Positions 26,863 through 39,662 of a stretch of DNA of 64,000 nt are shown one piece after another. Under the pieces are notes generated by a model. The model had not been told where the DNA came from, did no database searches, and worked only from the letters and a program-made list of their open reading frames with translations. Position 1 is the first letter of the stretch. Each line of letters opens with the position of its first letter. Both the position numbers and the translations under genes were made by a program. Source of the DNA: Coturnix japonica (taxonomy: Eukaryota; Chordata; Aves; Galliformes; Phasianidae); assembly GCF_001577835.2 (NCBI RefSeq), contig NC_029520.1, positions 52,201,483 through 52,265,482 on the forward strand, given 5' to 3'.

Positions 26863-27746
26863 GACCACACACAGACAAACAAAGGCAAATGAAGGCATAT
26901 CTGAAAACAAGATCAACATCCACAATGATGTACTTTGTCTGCCTGTTTCCCTGTCCCAAAATGCTCACACACTGCCTACACGAGCTCCATAGGCTCTACC
27001 TCCACCCCATAGTTCACCCAGAGCCTGGATCTACTCATCCTGGTGGGGGCTTCCTGCTCAGCTCCTCCCTGCCTCTCCAAAAGAATAAATCCCGACACAT
27101 CCCAGGCCTTTGGGCTCAGCTCTTTCCTGCAGTCATTTATCAAGTGCTTTTCATCTGAAACATGATTCTGGGATTCAATTACTTTATAAAGTCAATATTT
27201 TAGGTCACAGCTTATGCATCAGCAGAGGCATCTCTGGGGATTCAAGTTTAACACAACACAGCTCTAAGTAATGTTTCCTCACTGCTCCGGCTAAAAAAAG
27301 TCAATAAGGTGCATTTGTTTCCCCCACATTTCACTCGAGGAAGCTGTAAAATTGTTGTTCACTTTTGTAAATTTAAACCATAGAGAAGGAGCAAACGTTC
27401 CTGGCCATATTTTTTAAGAGATAAAAGAAGATTGCTCCCCTGCTTCCCCTCTACATTCTCAGCAGGATTTTACTCACACTGAGCTGATAAACAGGCTCAT
27501 ACCAAGTGACTGGCTTAGGATGGGTTTGCCTGTGGGAAGGGTCAAAACAAGTTCTGGAGCATCGCTTAGCCCCTGTGCAGAGATGGATTCCTGGTATCAG
27601 AGGTGGATTTTCAGTATTGGAGGATCACCCAAACCACCCAATCCAATGACTCTATTTTCTAAGCCTCCCAGCAAGGCTGTGCTCCAGCTGTGCTATCAGA
27701 ACCAGTAGTGTGATTCTAAACCTAGGGAAAATGAGTAAGGGAACAG
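26863..27746. other. Intergenic, no gene recognised
   Basis: Nothing recognised; mixed composition, no long frame. Confidence 0.5.
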
Positions 27747-27840
27747 AATCATAGAATGACTTGTGCTGGAAGGGACCTCAGTGATCATCCAGTCCCACCA
27801 GCAGCTGAGCAGGCTGCCCAGGGAGCCTCCCTCCCCCTAC
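27747..27840 (-). repeat. CR1 LINE 3' end
   Basis: Antisense CR1 tail: AATCATAGAATGACTTGTGC, TGGAAGGGACCTCAGTGATC, ATCCAG..., then a diverged stretch ending in GC-rich sequence. About 90 bp survive. Confidence 0.8.
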
Positions 27841-30384
27841 TGCAGCATCTCAGCTTTTTTCCTGAGCAGCACAAATAGAATTCTTCAGGGCTTTAATTAA
27901 ATCCTTCTGCCAGCCTAGAAAAAGAAAGCTCCTCATTTTATTTGGGATGCGGGCTTTTTCCCTCCTCATTATGAAGCTTAGCTCAATATTATAACAAACA
28001 TTCCAAATTGCTTCCCCTCCTGCTCCGAAATCATCAGTAAATTTCAAGTCTTTGTTTAACAGGTTATCTATTGATCTTTGCCAAAGCCACAGCACTTCAT
28101 AAATCTCCACAGAAGCCAGAACAGCATTAAAAAACAACCAACCCACAACAGAAAAGAAAAAGGATTAAAAATTAATACAATTCCCATCACTTTCTGAGAA
28201 AAGCTTCCAAACACAGAAGAGTATTTCCAATACACAGACCCTGAGGAAGCCTGCCTACTCAGCACTCACCAGGGCCACAAGGCTTGAGGAGATCCAGGAG
28301 CAGCTCTCAGAATACAGGCACATCCATTGCAACACCTGGATTTCAGCTAGTCCCAAAGACCCCAGCTCTCCTACCCTGAGGCTCCAGCAAGGAGAAAGAA
28401 CAGGGATGAAAGTACCTTCACACCTTCAGAAGAAAGACAAACTTTACTGTGAGCATCCAGAAGGATCATATACCCTGAGATCTTTAGAAAGGGAAAACAA
28501 ATCCTGATAATTAGATTAAGTGTAACAGGATACCACACCTGAGCTTTCTGAATGGGCTTGCTTCAGCTGTGGCTAGGACTATGTCACCTGGAGCTGATCA
28601 GAGCTCTGTAGCACAAGGAGGGGTCATCCCCCCCATCCACCCCCTTCCCCCCCCCTATAATCAGCCTAATCAGCCCTAGTAGGAATAGATAGAAGTCCTG
28701 CTGTTGGTCTCTGTGCTGGTTTTCAGGAGTGCTTTAGCAGCTTGTTATCACCAAACACTCACGGAAGAGCGTTTAATTAACAGAAGTTAGTAAAAATTAG
28801 AAGACTTAGCAGCAGCCACGCTTAACACCAGATAGCAGAAACACCGTCCTTTGACATCCTTTACTCATTGATAAGGTTTGATAAAGCTGTTAGCTTCACA
28901 GGCATTTTCTAGCAAATGAGCCATAAAATAGGATAGTTTAAGTATTATCCCTAAATAACAAACCTTCCAATTATGCTCGAAGAAAAATTGCTATATCCTG
29001 CTAATTATAGCATCCATGGCTTGGATTTGTTTGAAGAGAAGCTCTCTTGATTTAAAATAAACACCAACTTTGAAAGCAAGATGGGGATGTAGGGAGAAGA
29101 GAAGGAAAATGAGAGATGAGAGACCCAGCATGAGTGACGCAGTTGTGTGCTCCCACATGATGGCAGCCCACTGGGACAGTCCCATCTCCTCCAGTGCCCT
29201 GAAACTAGTGCAGAGCTGGCTGCCAGGAGCACAGTGACTCCTGAATGAGCTCCAGCATCACCCCAGCTCCATCTGTGTCACAAAAGCTGAGCCCTTCCCT
29301 AGGTCCTCTGCCAGCTGCATCTCTGAACTGGGACCCACAGAGTCAGTCCTACTTTGGGGGATGCTCTTCTTTCTCTCCCTGCTCTGTGCCCCCTACTGTG
29401 ATTGTTAGAACCAGAAGCCCTGATGGAAACAAAAGCTGTGTGTCTGCAGATAGCGAGTGTCTCTTGGCAGTGTTGCCTGCCCACTTGTAAAAGGTTCTCC
29501 GGGACAAGGATGTACCTTCCCTCATATGAGATGAAAAAGGCTGCAAGAGGAGTTCTTGGAGTTAATGCTCATTAGAAGAAGAGTGCACAGTGCCCAAACC
29601 CACACAGTGCTCAAGCTGAGGCAGGTGGGTGCTCCCTGCTGCAAGCTGCAGGGAAGCTGAGAATACCGATTCACTGACCAGAATCTGGCCTCAGTTCTGT
29701 CTTTTGAACAACAGCAAAGCCTTCAGCCCTTCGCTGCTGCTTTCCTGCATAGTTTCCAGAGCACAGAGGTGACAGGAGCCAGCTGCTGGCTCGATAGAGG
29801 AAAAGCGAGCAGTCTGGTTTTCATGAAACACAGAAAAGCATCACTGTGGGCTGCACGTGCTGGTCCTATTTTAGCTATAAAAACCATTGTGCTTTGTCTG
29901 TGAGGTCACAGGAGAACCAATGCTGGGCTTTGCTCCATCTTTCTCTTTGCTATAGGGTCACGGGGATGAGGGACACAGAAAGAGGACAAGTGCCGACTGC
30001 CAGCAGGCTGACAAAAGCACAGATGAGGCACGAGCAATCTGGCTTCATCCCCTTTGGGGTTATTTTTAAATAAAACAACTTAGAAGGAGACATCCAACCT
30101 GTTTCAATGTACTTCAGCCTGAACTGTAAGCACAAACCGGATTCCTCTGTGCAAAAGAACTGATGTGTTGATGGAAGAAAGAGGACAAATCCCATACCCA
30201 GCTCCAGCAGCTCTCAGTGCAGATCTCCAGGCTGCAAACACAAAACCACCCTTTGGTGGATGCTGCAAAAGGCTCCGTTTTGTCTGACCGTTCTGCACAA
30301 GAACTCCCTTCTCAGGCCGAAAGCTGCTTCTGGAGAAACTGGCATCCCATGGCTTGGACAAGGCATACTCTTGGTTTAAAAGAT
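27841..30384. other. Intergenic, no gene recognised
   Basis: No gene. C tracts lie at about 28,629-28,660. The 28,740-29,020 block is AT-rich and repeat-free, with a TTTAATTAA site near 28,771. No other structure seen. Confidence 0.5.
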
Positions 30385-30770
30385 GTCTGTATGGCCAAGC
30401 CCAGAGAGTGGTGCTCCCCAGGGGTCAATATTGGAACCAGTTCTATTTAATATCTTTATTGGTGACCTGGATGAGAGCATTGAGTGCTCCCTCCGTGTGT
30501 TTGCAGGTGACAGCAAGTTGTTAGGATGTGCTGATCTACATGAGTGTAGGAAGGCCTTGCAGTGGGACCAGGACAGGCAGATCAGTGGGCTGAGGCTCAA
30601 CAGGACCAAGTTCCATGTCCTGCACTTTGGCCACAACAACCCCAGGCAGCACTACAGGCTTGGGGCAGAATGGGTGGAAATTCCTCTCCAAAAGAGAAGT
30701 CAGGCACTGGCAGAGGCTGGGGTTGGGGATCTGAAGGGCTTTCCCAACCTCAGTGACTCAGTAATTCAGT
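30385..30770 (+). repeat. CR1 LINE reverse-transcriptase fragment
   Basis: The frame at 30,383-30,919 reads [20 protein letters not shown] then [20 protein letters not shown], the end of the CR1 reverse transcriptase domain, and later [19 protein letters not shown]. The catalytic FADD-type motif is FAGD here, so the copy would not work. After about 30,670 it jumps to a 3' segment (CCAAAAGAGAAGTCAGGCAC), which suggests an internal deletion. It is a transposon relic, not a host gene, although it has 178 open codons. Confidence 0.88.
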
Positions 30771-32654
30771 GGAAAGCAAAACACACAAGGCCTGCAAATA
30801 GAAATTGTTCTAAAATGAGCAGGGATGGATATCCACTGCAATGTTTTGCTTGGATCTGGGCTATGTGTACCATGGACTTTCATAGCACTCCAGCACACCA
30901 AGGCTGGAGCTCTAAGTAGCAGCAGCAACCTAATTTTAGCAGAAAGGATAGTGATGAAGGATGCAGAGTGCCACCACTCCATAATTCCATAACAAAGGCA
31001 GGAGGATGCCAGTGACCACCCCCACCATCCCAACATTCTGCAGCCCTGGTGCTCCAGCACTGCTGCCCCAAAGTCTATGGGACTTCCTACATGGGCTGAA
31101 CACAATTGGGAGCACGATCCCACTAAGAAAAGCACTAAATACTTTAATATCTACCCAACCTGCTGAGCCAAGTGACAGCTCTCCTGTGCAAACACATTGC
31201 CCTCATCATAAAAATGCTCATACTTCTTGGATTTTCAGAACTCTTTCACATCGTGTATATATATATCACAAAAAGACTGGCTATTTTGAAAGCACTGGAA
31301 GTGCAGGCTGCTGATTTTTAATATGCATTGCATTTTATGGCTCAGCTACCAGGTTAATATGCAGTGTCAAGGATTTCAATGGGACTATATTTATAAGCAT
31401 CATTAATTCATATGAGTTCATAATAATCCAATAATATGGAATTAACAGTATTCTGCTTTATCTAAGGTGCTATTAAGATATATATCATGCAAAATGCAAG
31501 GCTATTATGCAAAATGAAAATACAAAGGCAAAACAACTTTGGCACAGTGTTATTAGTAGATGCTGAGGTGTTAAGGAAGAAAAGCACGTTAAACAGAGAT
31601 GGAAGCTGCATTTTATGTGCTTTCTACATCACCACTGCTGCATAGAGAGGAGCATGACCCAGACCACCCTCAGCATGGGACCACATTGTCCCCATGCCAG
31701 CCAGCTGTGCACCCAGGGCCCCTATTGAGCACCAGAGGCCTCAGATCCTCCCCAAACCTTGCAAAAAGGCACCAGCAGTGCTCAGGATCACATTAGTTAT
31801 ACAACGGTACTCAGCTGGGAGCAAAAACCCTCCAGCACGCGTTACTTCTTAAGTGCTGTTATATACTGTAAGAGGGAAATGTTCAGGAGGAATTAGGAAA
31901 AGAGCAGATAAACGAGCAGGGAATTTGGGACTGGACTCCTGGGAATGGAAGTGGGAAAAGCCCGCAGCGCTGGCTGTGAAACCTGCTGAGGATGGCAGCA
32001 ATCTGCTTTGCTCCTCCAGCAACAGCTGGGAACAGCTCAGCAGCACCAAAGCTGTGCGGTGCATCAGTGGGCGAAGCTCTTGTGAACGTCACCATTCACA
32101 AACCACACCTGGATGGTTTTTATTCTTTAAAAAAAAAAAATGAAAAGAAAAAAAAAGCAGAAAGCAAAACATTCCAGCAGTACAATGTTGGCAAATACCC
32201 TGTGTGGATTAAACTGCATGAAAAATGTCAGCAATCAGCTGTGCGGGGTGGCCACAATCTCACAACATGCAGATCAATACCTCACTGTTCAGCTGATAGG
32301 AAACAAAGGGGGGGAAAGAAATTCCCTCTGATGGACATGGGGAGTGGTAAAGCCACCTTCTCCAAAGCCCCATGCCTGTTCAATGTCCCAAGCAATGCAC
32401 TGCCAGCCCCAGGCTCAGCACCTTGAGCTTGCCACTAAGTTCTCCCCTCCTAAAGCTTCCTCCCCATCTTGCTTTTTGGCTTTGGGTTTCCTTCTGTTGT
32501 TGTTATTTTGCCTCCAAACATGTTGCCACAGCAACCCCAGCACTTTATCAGCACTCAGGAAAATCCAGCTCTGATTTGGTTGCTCCATGGAAACACATCT
32601 CAGCATCTTCTGACACCACACTGAGCTCCATGCCACTGTGGGCAAGATGGGGAG
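30771..32654. other. Intergenic, no gene recognised
   Basis: The 31,310-31,560 part is AT-rich and repeat-free, with a short TA run near 31,256-31,267. An A tract interrupted by G lies at 32,128-32,157. No exon recognised. Confidence 0.5.
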
Positions 32655-32922
32655 CTGTGACAGGACAAGGGGAAAGGGTTTCAAACTGAAAGAGAGGAGA
32701 TTTGGACTGTATATAGGGAAGAAGTGTTTTACACTAAGGGTGGTGAGGCACTGGCACAGGCTGCCCAGTGAGATGGTGGTGTCCCATCTCTGGAGACACC
32801 CAAGGTCAGGCTGGACAAGCTCTGAGCACTTGATGGAGCTGTGGGAGTCACTGTTCATGGTGTGGGAGTGGGACCAGATGGCCTTTAAGGGTCCATTCCA
32901 ATTCAAATCATTCTATTATTCC
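32655..32922 (+). repeat. CR1 LINE 3' fragment
   Basis: Sense CR1: GACAGGACAAGGGGAAAGGG, TTTCAAACTGAAAGAGAGGA, GGTGGTGAGGCACTGGCACA, ending TCCATTCCAATTCAAATCAT then TCTATT. Same subfamily as the 16.1 and 25.2 kb copies; 5'-truncated. Confidence 0.92.
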
Positions 32923-34189
32923 AACATTAAGTAAGTATATAAGTAATTACTTAATTATAATCCTGTGTTACACTTCTACAGACTCCAAAGGTGACTTGAT
33001 AGCTTCTCGTGAAGGTCTCTCCCTTGGCATTACTACGCCTTGCAACTAGCATTATCATGGCCATGGTCATGGGGTGACCCTCAGGCTCCTCTGAGGCATC
33101 TTTTATACACTTAAATTCAGTATCCACTATTGTTCCCTTGGCCGTGACCAAACGCTGTGAATCCTCCCAGCAAAATATGCAAGTGCTTAAAAAATAAACA
33201 GAACCAAAGTTCAGTGCTGAAGAGAAGAAAATAACATACAAGTATTTGGCCACTCTACAAATAACTGTAGAGCTCTTCATCTTATTTCGCACAGTTTTCT
33301 TTGTTCTCCCATCTGTGGTTTCCTCACTCCGTTTCCCAGCTTTCTGCTCTTTGCCAGGAGCTGCTCCTGTAGGACTCAGTGCAGGAAGGAGGGCAAAGCT
33401 CTCCTTTCACCCACATCTGCCTCCCCCACATCTCAACTCAGTTCTTCTCCATCTCGCTAAGAAGCAGATTTTCAGCCTGACGGAGTTTAAAATAAAATTA
33501 ATATATTGGCAGATATCCACAACAGCCTCTCAGGTGTTCATATTGGAAATTATTATTTTCAACAGTTCATGGCTCATTTCTTTAAAATTAAAATTAGTGT
33601 TGTGGCAGCCGGGGATAATTTCCCAGATGCCAGCGCAGCGGAGAGCACAGAGCTGGCTGATATGAGGAACGGGGCTCTGCTGCTGTAGGACGTGCCTGGC
33701 CTTGGGTTGTCCCATGTGCACACCAAGGGGTGACCCCGGTAAGGCTTTGCCCTAAGAGTCACACTGTAATGATGCAGCTCCTACTTCAAGTGTAATCTGG
33801 AAGATGTTTCAAACGTGTGCAAGCACAGTTGTCCCATTCCCATCCCACCATGTTGCACAGCATCCTGCTGCCTCCTGCCACCCCGCACCAAGCAGAACCC
33901 CATACCACACAATGCTGTTCTGTTGTAGTGTGGTCCTGGGGGCACTTAAGGCCCATCCATCCCCACCAACCCCAATGGCTGCCCTCCTCCTGTTCTTGGC
34001 CACTCACCTCAGGGGAAGCAGGCACAATAGGTCTATGGGGTGGGCTGGGATGGAGGGATCCCAGTGGGTGCTTCCTTGGTGCTGGGCAAGGAATGGTCCT
34101 GAACAAAGTGGGGGAAAGGAAGCCGAGTGGTTGTCATTCACTTGAAGAAGAATTTGAGAAAATTTCAAGGTATAAACAACCAAAAGTGA
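32923..34189. other. Intergenic, no gene recognised
   Basis: The 33,470-33,640 part is AT-rich and repeat-free. The 241-codon plus frame at 33,817-34,542 runs into the antisense strand of the next CR1 and is a chance frame. Confidence 0.5.
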
Positions 34190-34406
34190 TCATACAATCA
34201 CAGGATCACAGAATCATGGAATGGCCTGGGTTGCAAAGGCCCACAGTGCTCATCCAGCTCCAACCCCCTGCTGTGTGCAAGGTCACCAACCAGCAGCCCA
34301 GGCTGCCCAGAGCCACATCCAGCCTGGCCTTGAATGCCTGCAGGGATGGGGCATCCACAGCCTCCTTGGGCAGCCTGTTCCAGTGCGTCACCACCCTCTG
34401 GGTGAG
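34190..34406 (-). repeat. Young CR1 tail
   Basis: Antisense copy of the same young tail as 26.6 kb. The minus strand encodes [20 protein letters not shown] and continues to LHTAG, followed by the GAGCACTGTGGGCCTTTGCA 3' UTR and an ATTCYATG tail. It is truncated just upstream of the QRVV codons, at almost the same point as the 26.6 and 40.9 kb copies. Confidence 0.95.
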
Positions 34407-36370
34407 CAAATTGTGTGTTTTTAGAGATGCAGTTGCTCTGATAGTTTTTCCATACAAGAGCCACAAAATAACATTTTCCACAGCACCCCCATCCCCTTCT
34501 GTCTGTGGGTGCAGCCCCAGCTCTGAGCTCTGGGTGACATGAGGACAGGGTGGAGACAGGGACAGAACTGGGACTGGGACCCTTCCCCAGAGGCCAGGAA
34601 CACCGCAGACTCCATGCAGCACCGAGGCCTCCTTCTGCACCATAAATTATCAGGAAACATTAATAAACAGCTCCATCTACTGACAACATCACCTCCAAAT
34701 TCCAGATCCTGCAAGAGTGCCCTGTGCCGCTGGTCATGTCTCAGCCTGGGCCAACCCTTCACCAGCTGCCATCCCAACTACAGCCCCAGCACAGCCCCAG
34801 GTGTAGGGCAGCGCTCTGGGGCTCTTCCCAGAGGCCCCAAATTACACCTTTTAGTCTCCATTCCCAGGGCATCTGAGATCACCCATGAAATACAAAGGCG
34901 ATGAAGCCAACCCAAAACAATGCAAGTTTTGCAAATTGCCCAGAAGTGGCCAATTTCATACATACACCAACCTCTGATGTAACATCTTCCATTGCCTCTG
35001 AGACAGAAGGCCAAACACCCCAAAGTCCAACAGAAGCATATGGAGGTGCCACTGCTCCCCTCAATGGCTCCAGGCGCAGGGGTAGCTCTCCAGTGTCCCC
35101 AAAGGCGCTGGACCCTCAGGTCCATCTTCTTCATGCCTAAAGGGGTAAATAGCAGCATGATGGGAATACAAGTGTCTGAGAGTCCCTCCTCCCAACCCTT
35201 CCTGACTCTATGAAGGTGGGCTCATCCCCCCTAGCTACAAACATCACTGATCCCACCAGCCCAAACCCACTTCCCATGTATGGCAGGACAGACACACGTG
35301 AGGATGGTGTGAAGACCATGGCAGAAGCACTTTGAGCTCATGACCACTTCATAATCACTGCCAAAAGTCCTACAGAGATGAGACTGCATCCACACGGGTG
35401 GGACGTTACCAGCAGGGTCATCTGCTCAGTGCCCCCAGCCAGCACCACTCCCCGCAGGGCCAGGACCCCATACAGCAGATGCTCTTTCTCTGACCCCAAA
35501 TCTCTGCTTTACCCATGAAAGTGGAGCTTCAGGGCTGTACCGGAGCTGGAAATGCTGCCCCTGGAGCTGGGGGTCATGAGGTGGCACAGGGCAGGGTGTC
35601 AGCCCAGCAGAGATCACAACCAGCACAGAGCATGAAAATGTTCCTCATGCAATTTTAACTCCGGTGCACAAACTTAGCTCCATTCACTTGTTAAAGTTTT
35701 ATGTGTCCCTGGGAGGTGGGGAGGGGGGGAACCATCAGCACTGCTGGTGTTTTTTATTTGTGTTTCCACTCACAACAGATCCATCTGCTTTTATCGGCTC
35801 CCTGGTTGACCTCCAAAAAAGCAGAGGCTGTAAAAGAAAGGGTGGGGATCTCCAACCATGATGGATTGTGGGGTGAAGCCCCAATACCACAAGAGGAAGA
35901 GTTTGAGCCCCCATCCAGCAGGAACCAAATGGGATTTCACAGTGGTCCCCAGGGATGCAGGTGCTGAGGTCACTGCAGAAGAGCCGGGCTCCAACAGTAC
36001 AGCCCTTGGGCCAAAAATGCGGAAAATCAGGGAAAAGATGTGAAGCCAAACAATAACAGAACTTCTCAGCACACGCTGTCATGGACCACCTGAAATTCCC
36101 CTTGCCGTTTCTCTCCATAAATGTCATCCTCAGGCAGATGCTCTGCAGTTAAGGGATGTTTGTTTGGATGTATAAATAGTCCCTGTCTCTGCTGGGGCTC
36201 CTGAGGCCGCGCGGTGCCAACTGCTGCCCCTCTGTGAGCTGTGTGCCCTCGTTTACCCCTCAACCACCCCACAAACAAGCACTGCCTCCTCGTCCTCCAT
36301 CCCCTCACTGACGCAATGAATGAGTTTAACAAGAGGCGACATCCAGAGTTACTGCTTTCTGGATCACGCA
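34407..36370. other. Intergenic, no gene recognised
   Basis: Moderately GC-rich, with no recognised repeats or exons. Frames of up to about 130 codons overlap on both strands without recognisable content, which is expected at this composition. Confidence 0.5.
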
Positions 36371-36476
36371 TAGAATCACAGAATCATTAAGGCTGGAAAA
36401 AACCTCCCAGATCCCCAAGCCCAAACCCAACCCATCTCCACCATCCACGTCCCTCAGTGCCACACCTCTATGGTTC
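36371..36476 (-). repeat. CR1 LINE 3' end
   Basis: Antisense tail: ATAGAATCACAGAATCATTA, AGGCTGGAAAAAACCTCCCA, GATCCCCAAGCCCAAACCCA, characteristic of a CR1 lineage whose 3' UTR differs from the young tails. About 100 bp. Confidence 0.75.
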
Positions 36477-37122
36477 TACATGTCCCCACTACCACCACCT
36501 GGGCAGGCAATGGCACTTCTTCATCCTCATGGGCACTTGTGTGCTTTCCATCACACCCACCTTGTCATCCTGGGACATGGGATGCTCCTTCTTTAGCCCC
36601 CACCAACACTCCTCATAAACGTCCTTTACTGGTGCAGATTCAGTGGTTTTCAGCCCGTCCTTTGGGAGGTGGATTTGATGCAGTATCCCATCGTTCAGTC
36701 TCACTCTGTCAGAGTCTCTTGAAAAGAAATAAAGTCAAATCGCAGCTGCAGACACGGTGTTTTATGGATGTCGCAGCTTTAATATTCCTTTCACAACAGG
36801 CTGTGGACATAAGAGGCCAGTTTGTCAATCCAGCCATTGCCTGGGGCTAAGCTGCTAATTCTGCTGCGTGGCTGAGGAGCGCACGAGAGAGCTGCTTTCC
36901 AACGCCAATGCTCAAGAAGGGGCACTTTCTCCCTTTGGTCCCTGCCATTTCTTTTCAGTGTTGGCTGAGATGATTCCACTCACAGCTTTGTGTTGCAAAT
37001 CTTTTTTAATAACTCGTGGGTTTTCTTCTGCTCGTAGCAGCGCTTGCTCTTCTATGTGGTTTTCCTATCTGATAAAGGCTTTGAAGATGCTTTGGCCTTT
37101 TCTGTGGAGGAGCAGTGGCATA
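36477..37122. other. Intergenic, no gene recognised
   Basis: No gene or repeat recognised. Confidence 0.5.
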
Positions 37123-37320
37123 GAAATGTAGAATCAGAGAATCGTCATAGAACAGCCTGTGTTGCAAAGGCCCACAGTGCTCATCCAGCTCCAACCCCCT
37201 GCTGTGTGCAGGGTCACCAACCAGCAGCCCAGGCTGCCCAGAGCCACATCCAGCCTGGCCTTGAATGCCTGCAGGGACAAGGACTCCACCACTGCCCTGG
37301 GCAGCCTGTTCCAGAGCTTT
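37123..37320 (-). repeat. Young CR1 tail
   Basis: Antisense copy related to 26.6 kb: AGAATCGTCATAGAACAGCC, TGTGTTGCAAAGGCCCACAG, TGCTCATCCAGCTCC. Its ORF2 part carries a slightly different stretch (GGACAAGGACTCCACCACTG instead of the usual GGATGGGGCATCCACAGCC) and is truncated about 20 bp nearer the 3' end. Confidence 0.93.
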
Positions 37321-38397
37321 CATGCAAACAGCCCTCTTTGTTTTTGCATGGAAACTGCTGATCCTGCAGAATCAGAGTAGACCCTGGGTGGCTTTACCCT
37401 GCTGGCAAAGCTCTGCTTTGGCATTCATGCTTTTACACCATTTGCAATAGAAATTAAAGTATTCCTATCCAAAACCAGATGTTTCAGCTGAAAAGAGAGG
37501 TATGACTGTTGGTCTCACATGGTCTATAGCAGGAGCACTAAGGCAACCAAAAGCATATCCCCATGATTTACATCACCCTCCCCCCTGCTTCTGAGGGTTC
37601 AAGTCCGAAGCCAACCCCAAATCAAGGTGAGTTTACAGCCATGCTTGGAAGCGGCCCCAGTACATCAGCTGTGTGAGAAAGGTGGGATTTTCCCTCTGCC
37701 AAAAAACTTTGAGCAATAACACAGGTAAATGGCTCCTCAGTGAGCACTGAAAACAAGTTTGGCTTCAGAATAATCCAGCTCACAGATGGACCACCTCAAA
37801 AAAAGAGTGTTACCAGTGAGGTACAATGAAAAATGGCACTGTTTTATTTGGTATATGATGAGCAGAATCTCCCCACTGTTCCCAGAGAGCTGGCTTTAGC
37901 AGGTACAACTGTACCTGCAAAATCTTCATACGTTGCCTCCAGACAAGATGCTTACCTTCTTTTCCTATGCTGATAATAATTTTTTCCATATGTTATAGCT
38001 GTTAAATGTAGTTTGCACTCCCCTGATCAGAGGACAGGCTTTGTGGCAAGGAGGAGCCTAGTGATGGGACACGGATGCATCACACTGCACAGCACTGGCA
38101 GCCAGGGCACTGTGTGCTGCACCTCTAAGCACAAGAACATTTCATTGCCCATCTGACCAGCTGCAACGAGGCATCCTCAGAGCCATCAAACAATCCTCCT
38201 TCTAAGCACTTGGTCTTTGTTGGGAAATGAATTGGGTGTATGGCTGTAGATGTCCAGAGTATAAACAGCACTCTGCTGTGGGTGTTGGGAAAGAATGGAC
38301 AGACCCATAGGGCTGAAGATCAAGAAGAGCCCATCCACATCAATGGCCACAACCGACTTCATTACGTCATTCCCAGGAGTTGGATTCAATGACCTTT
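37321..38397. other. Intergenic, no gene recognised
   Basis: No gene or repeat recognised. At the right edge (about 38,376-38,397) GAGTTGGATTCAATGACCTT may be the end of an older sense CR1 into which the next copy inserted. Confidence 0.45.
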
Positions 38398-38561
38398 CAT
38401 AGAATAGAATCATAGAATCACAGAATGATCCGGGTTGGAAGGGACCTCAAGGATCATGTAGTTCCAACCCCCTGCCTGGCAGGGCCACCAAACTTTCACA
38501 ATTACTAGATCAGGTTGCCCAGGGCCCCATCCAACCTGGCCTTGAACACCTCCAAGGACCT
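38398..38561 (-). repeat. CR1 LINE 3' end
   Basis: Antisense CR1 with tail AGAATAGAATCATAGAATCA, then GGGTTGGAAGGGACCTCAAG, CCAACCTGGCCTTGAACACC. It is very similar to the start of the 45.35 kb copy (shared GATCATGTAGTTCCAACCCC), so the two belong to one subfamily. Confidence 0.93.
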
Positions 38562-38565
38562 TTCC

Positions 38566-38607
38566 AATGGGTCCTTTCCAAGCTGGGATGCTCTATGATT
38601 CTGTGAC
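38566..38607 (+). repeat. CR1 LINE terminal fragment
   Basis: A short sense tail (GTCCTTTCCAAGCTGGGATG, then CTCTATGATTCTGTG) directly abuts the 5' end of the preceding antisense copy, giving a back-to-back pair. It could be a rearranged piece of the same element. Confidence 0.6.
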
Positions 38608-39146
38608 TGCTGCAATGTCTGAGCTGTGTTAACGGCCTTCCAGGTGTTTCTTTCCTTCATTAGTACAAACACCTCAAGAAAATCAGCAGTGCTGAACCAA
38701 CTTCAAACCTTGATCCCTGCATCTGCACCGGGGTAGGACTGTGCTCTTCCCAGGCACCTGCCACCACAGCCCCATCGATGCCCATGTATCTATTCCAGTT
38801 ATCTCAGAACATTTTGTTTTTTCATGGCAAGAACTCGTCCCCGAGCAAGTTGTGTGTGAAGTTTAGATGGCAGCAAACCACTGCCTGCTGTGCTAGGTGG
38901 CTTCATAAGCAAGGTCATGCTCTGCAGGGAGGAAGCCCAAAAGCACACAGCCCAAAGTATGGCCATCAACACCCTCAGACAGGGAAAGAGTGGAGCTCTG
39001 TACAACTGTGCTGCAGGAGCTCATCATGTAGTGCCACAGGCCCTAGGGTGATTCAGCACACTCGATGATGTTTCACCGAGGTTAATTTAGATTCAAACAT
39101 AATCGATTATGGGGATTTGGGACAGAGTTATGTCGTGAATTTAGCT
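38608..39146. other. Intergenic, no gene recognised
   Basis: No gene or repeat recognised. Confidence 0.5.
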
Positions 39147-39322
39147 GACAAAGGCTGGATGTTAGGAAAGTTTTCTTCTCTGAAAGATCGGTGCTGCAGG
39201 GGCACAGCTGCCCAGCGAGTGGAGGCGTCACCATCCCTGGGGGCAACACTGGTGGCAGCAGATGGTTGGACGTGGTGATCTCAGAGGTCTTTTCCAACCT
39301 TAACGATTCTGTGGTTCTCTAA
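39147..39322 (+). repeat. CR1 LINE 3' end
   Basis: Sense CR1 of the lineage seen at 21.1 kb: GGCTGGATGTTAGGAAAGTT, GATGGTTGGACGTGGTGATC, TCAGAGGTCTTTTCCAACCT, then TAACGATTCTGTGGTTCTCT. About 175 bp. Confidence 0.85.
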
Positions 39323-39547
39323 GATCTGTTATAAATACATTTATAAAGGAGGAAAATGTCTGATGGCTTGGGAAATTTAGAGCTATTGAACAAAGTATTT
39401 GACATCTGTATTAACTCAAAACCCCAAACGGGCTGAACTTGTTTGCATTCCTTCAGCCTTAATACTGGGTGAATTTACCTTACTGATTCTATGAATCTAT
39501 AAGCTCCCCTCAGCACCACCAGCCGTGCAAGGCAGGCTTCCCTTTAA

Positions 39548-39662
39548 AATCCAAGCTGGAAGGAACCCATAGGGATCACCAAGTCCATTCCAGCCCCACA
39601 CAGCACCACCCAAACCCACACCCTATATCTGAGAGCAGCGTCCCAGTGCTCTCCAAGCCCAA
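39548..39662 (-). repeat. CR1-like 3' end, diverged
   Basis: Antisense CR1-like sequence: CCAAGCTGGAAGGAACCCAT, AGGGATCACCAAGTCCATTC, then CACCACCCAAACCCACACCC. It fits an old CR1 lineage but lacks a clear ATTCTATG tail. Confidence 0.6.

Noticed and set aside
30383-30919. 178-codon frame with reverse-transcriptase similarity
   Set aside because: It is a CR1 LINE relic with an altered catalytic motif and an internal deletion, not a host gene; annotated as a repeat.
33817-34542. 241-codon plus frame
   Set aside because: It reads through the antisense strand of a young CR1 tail; low-complexity upstream part, no domain.
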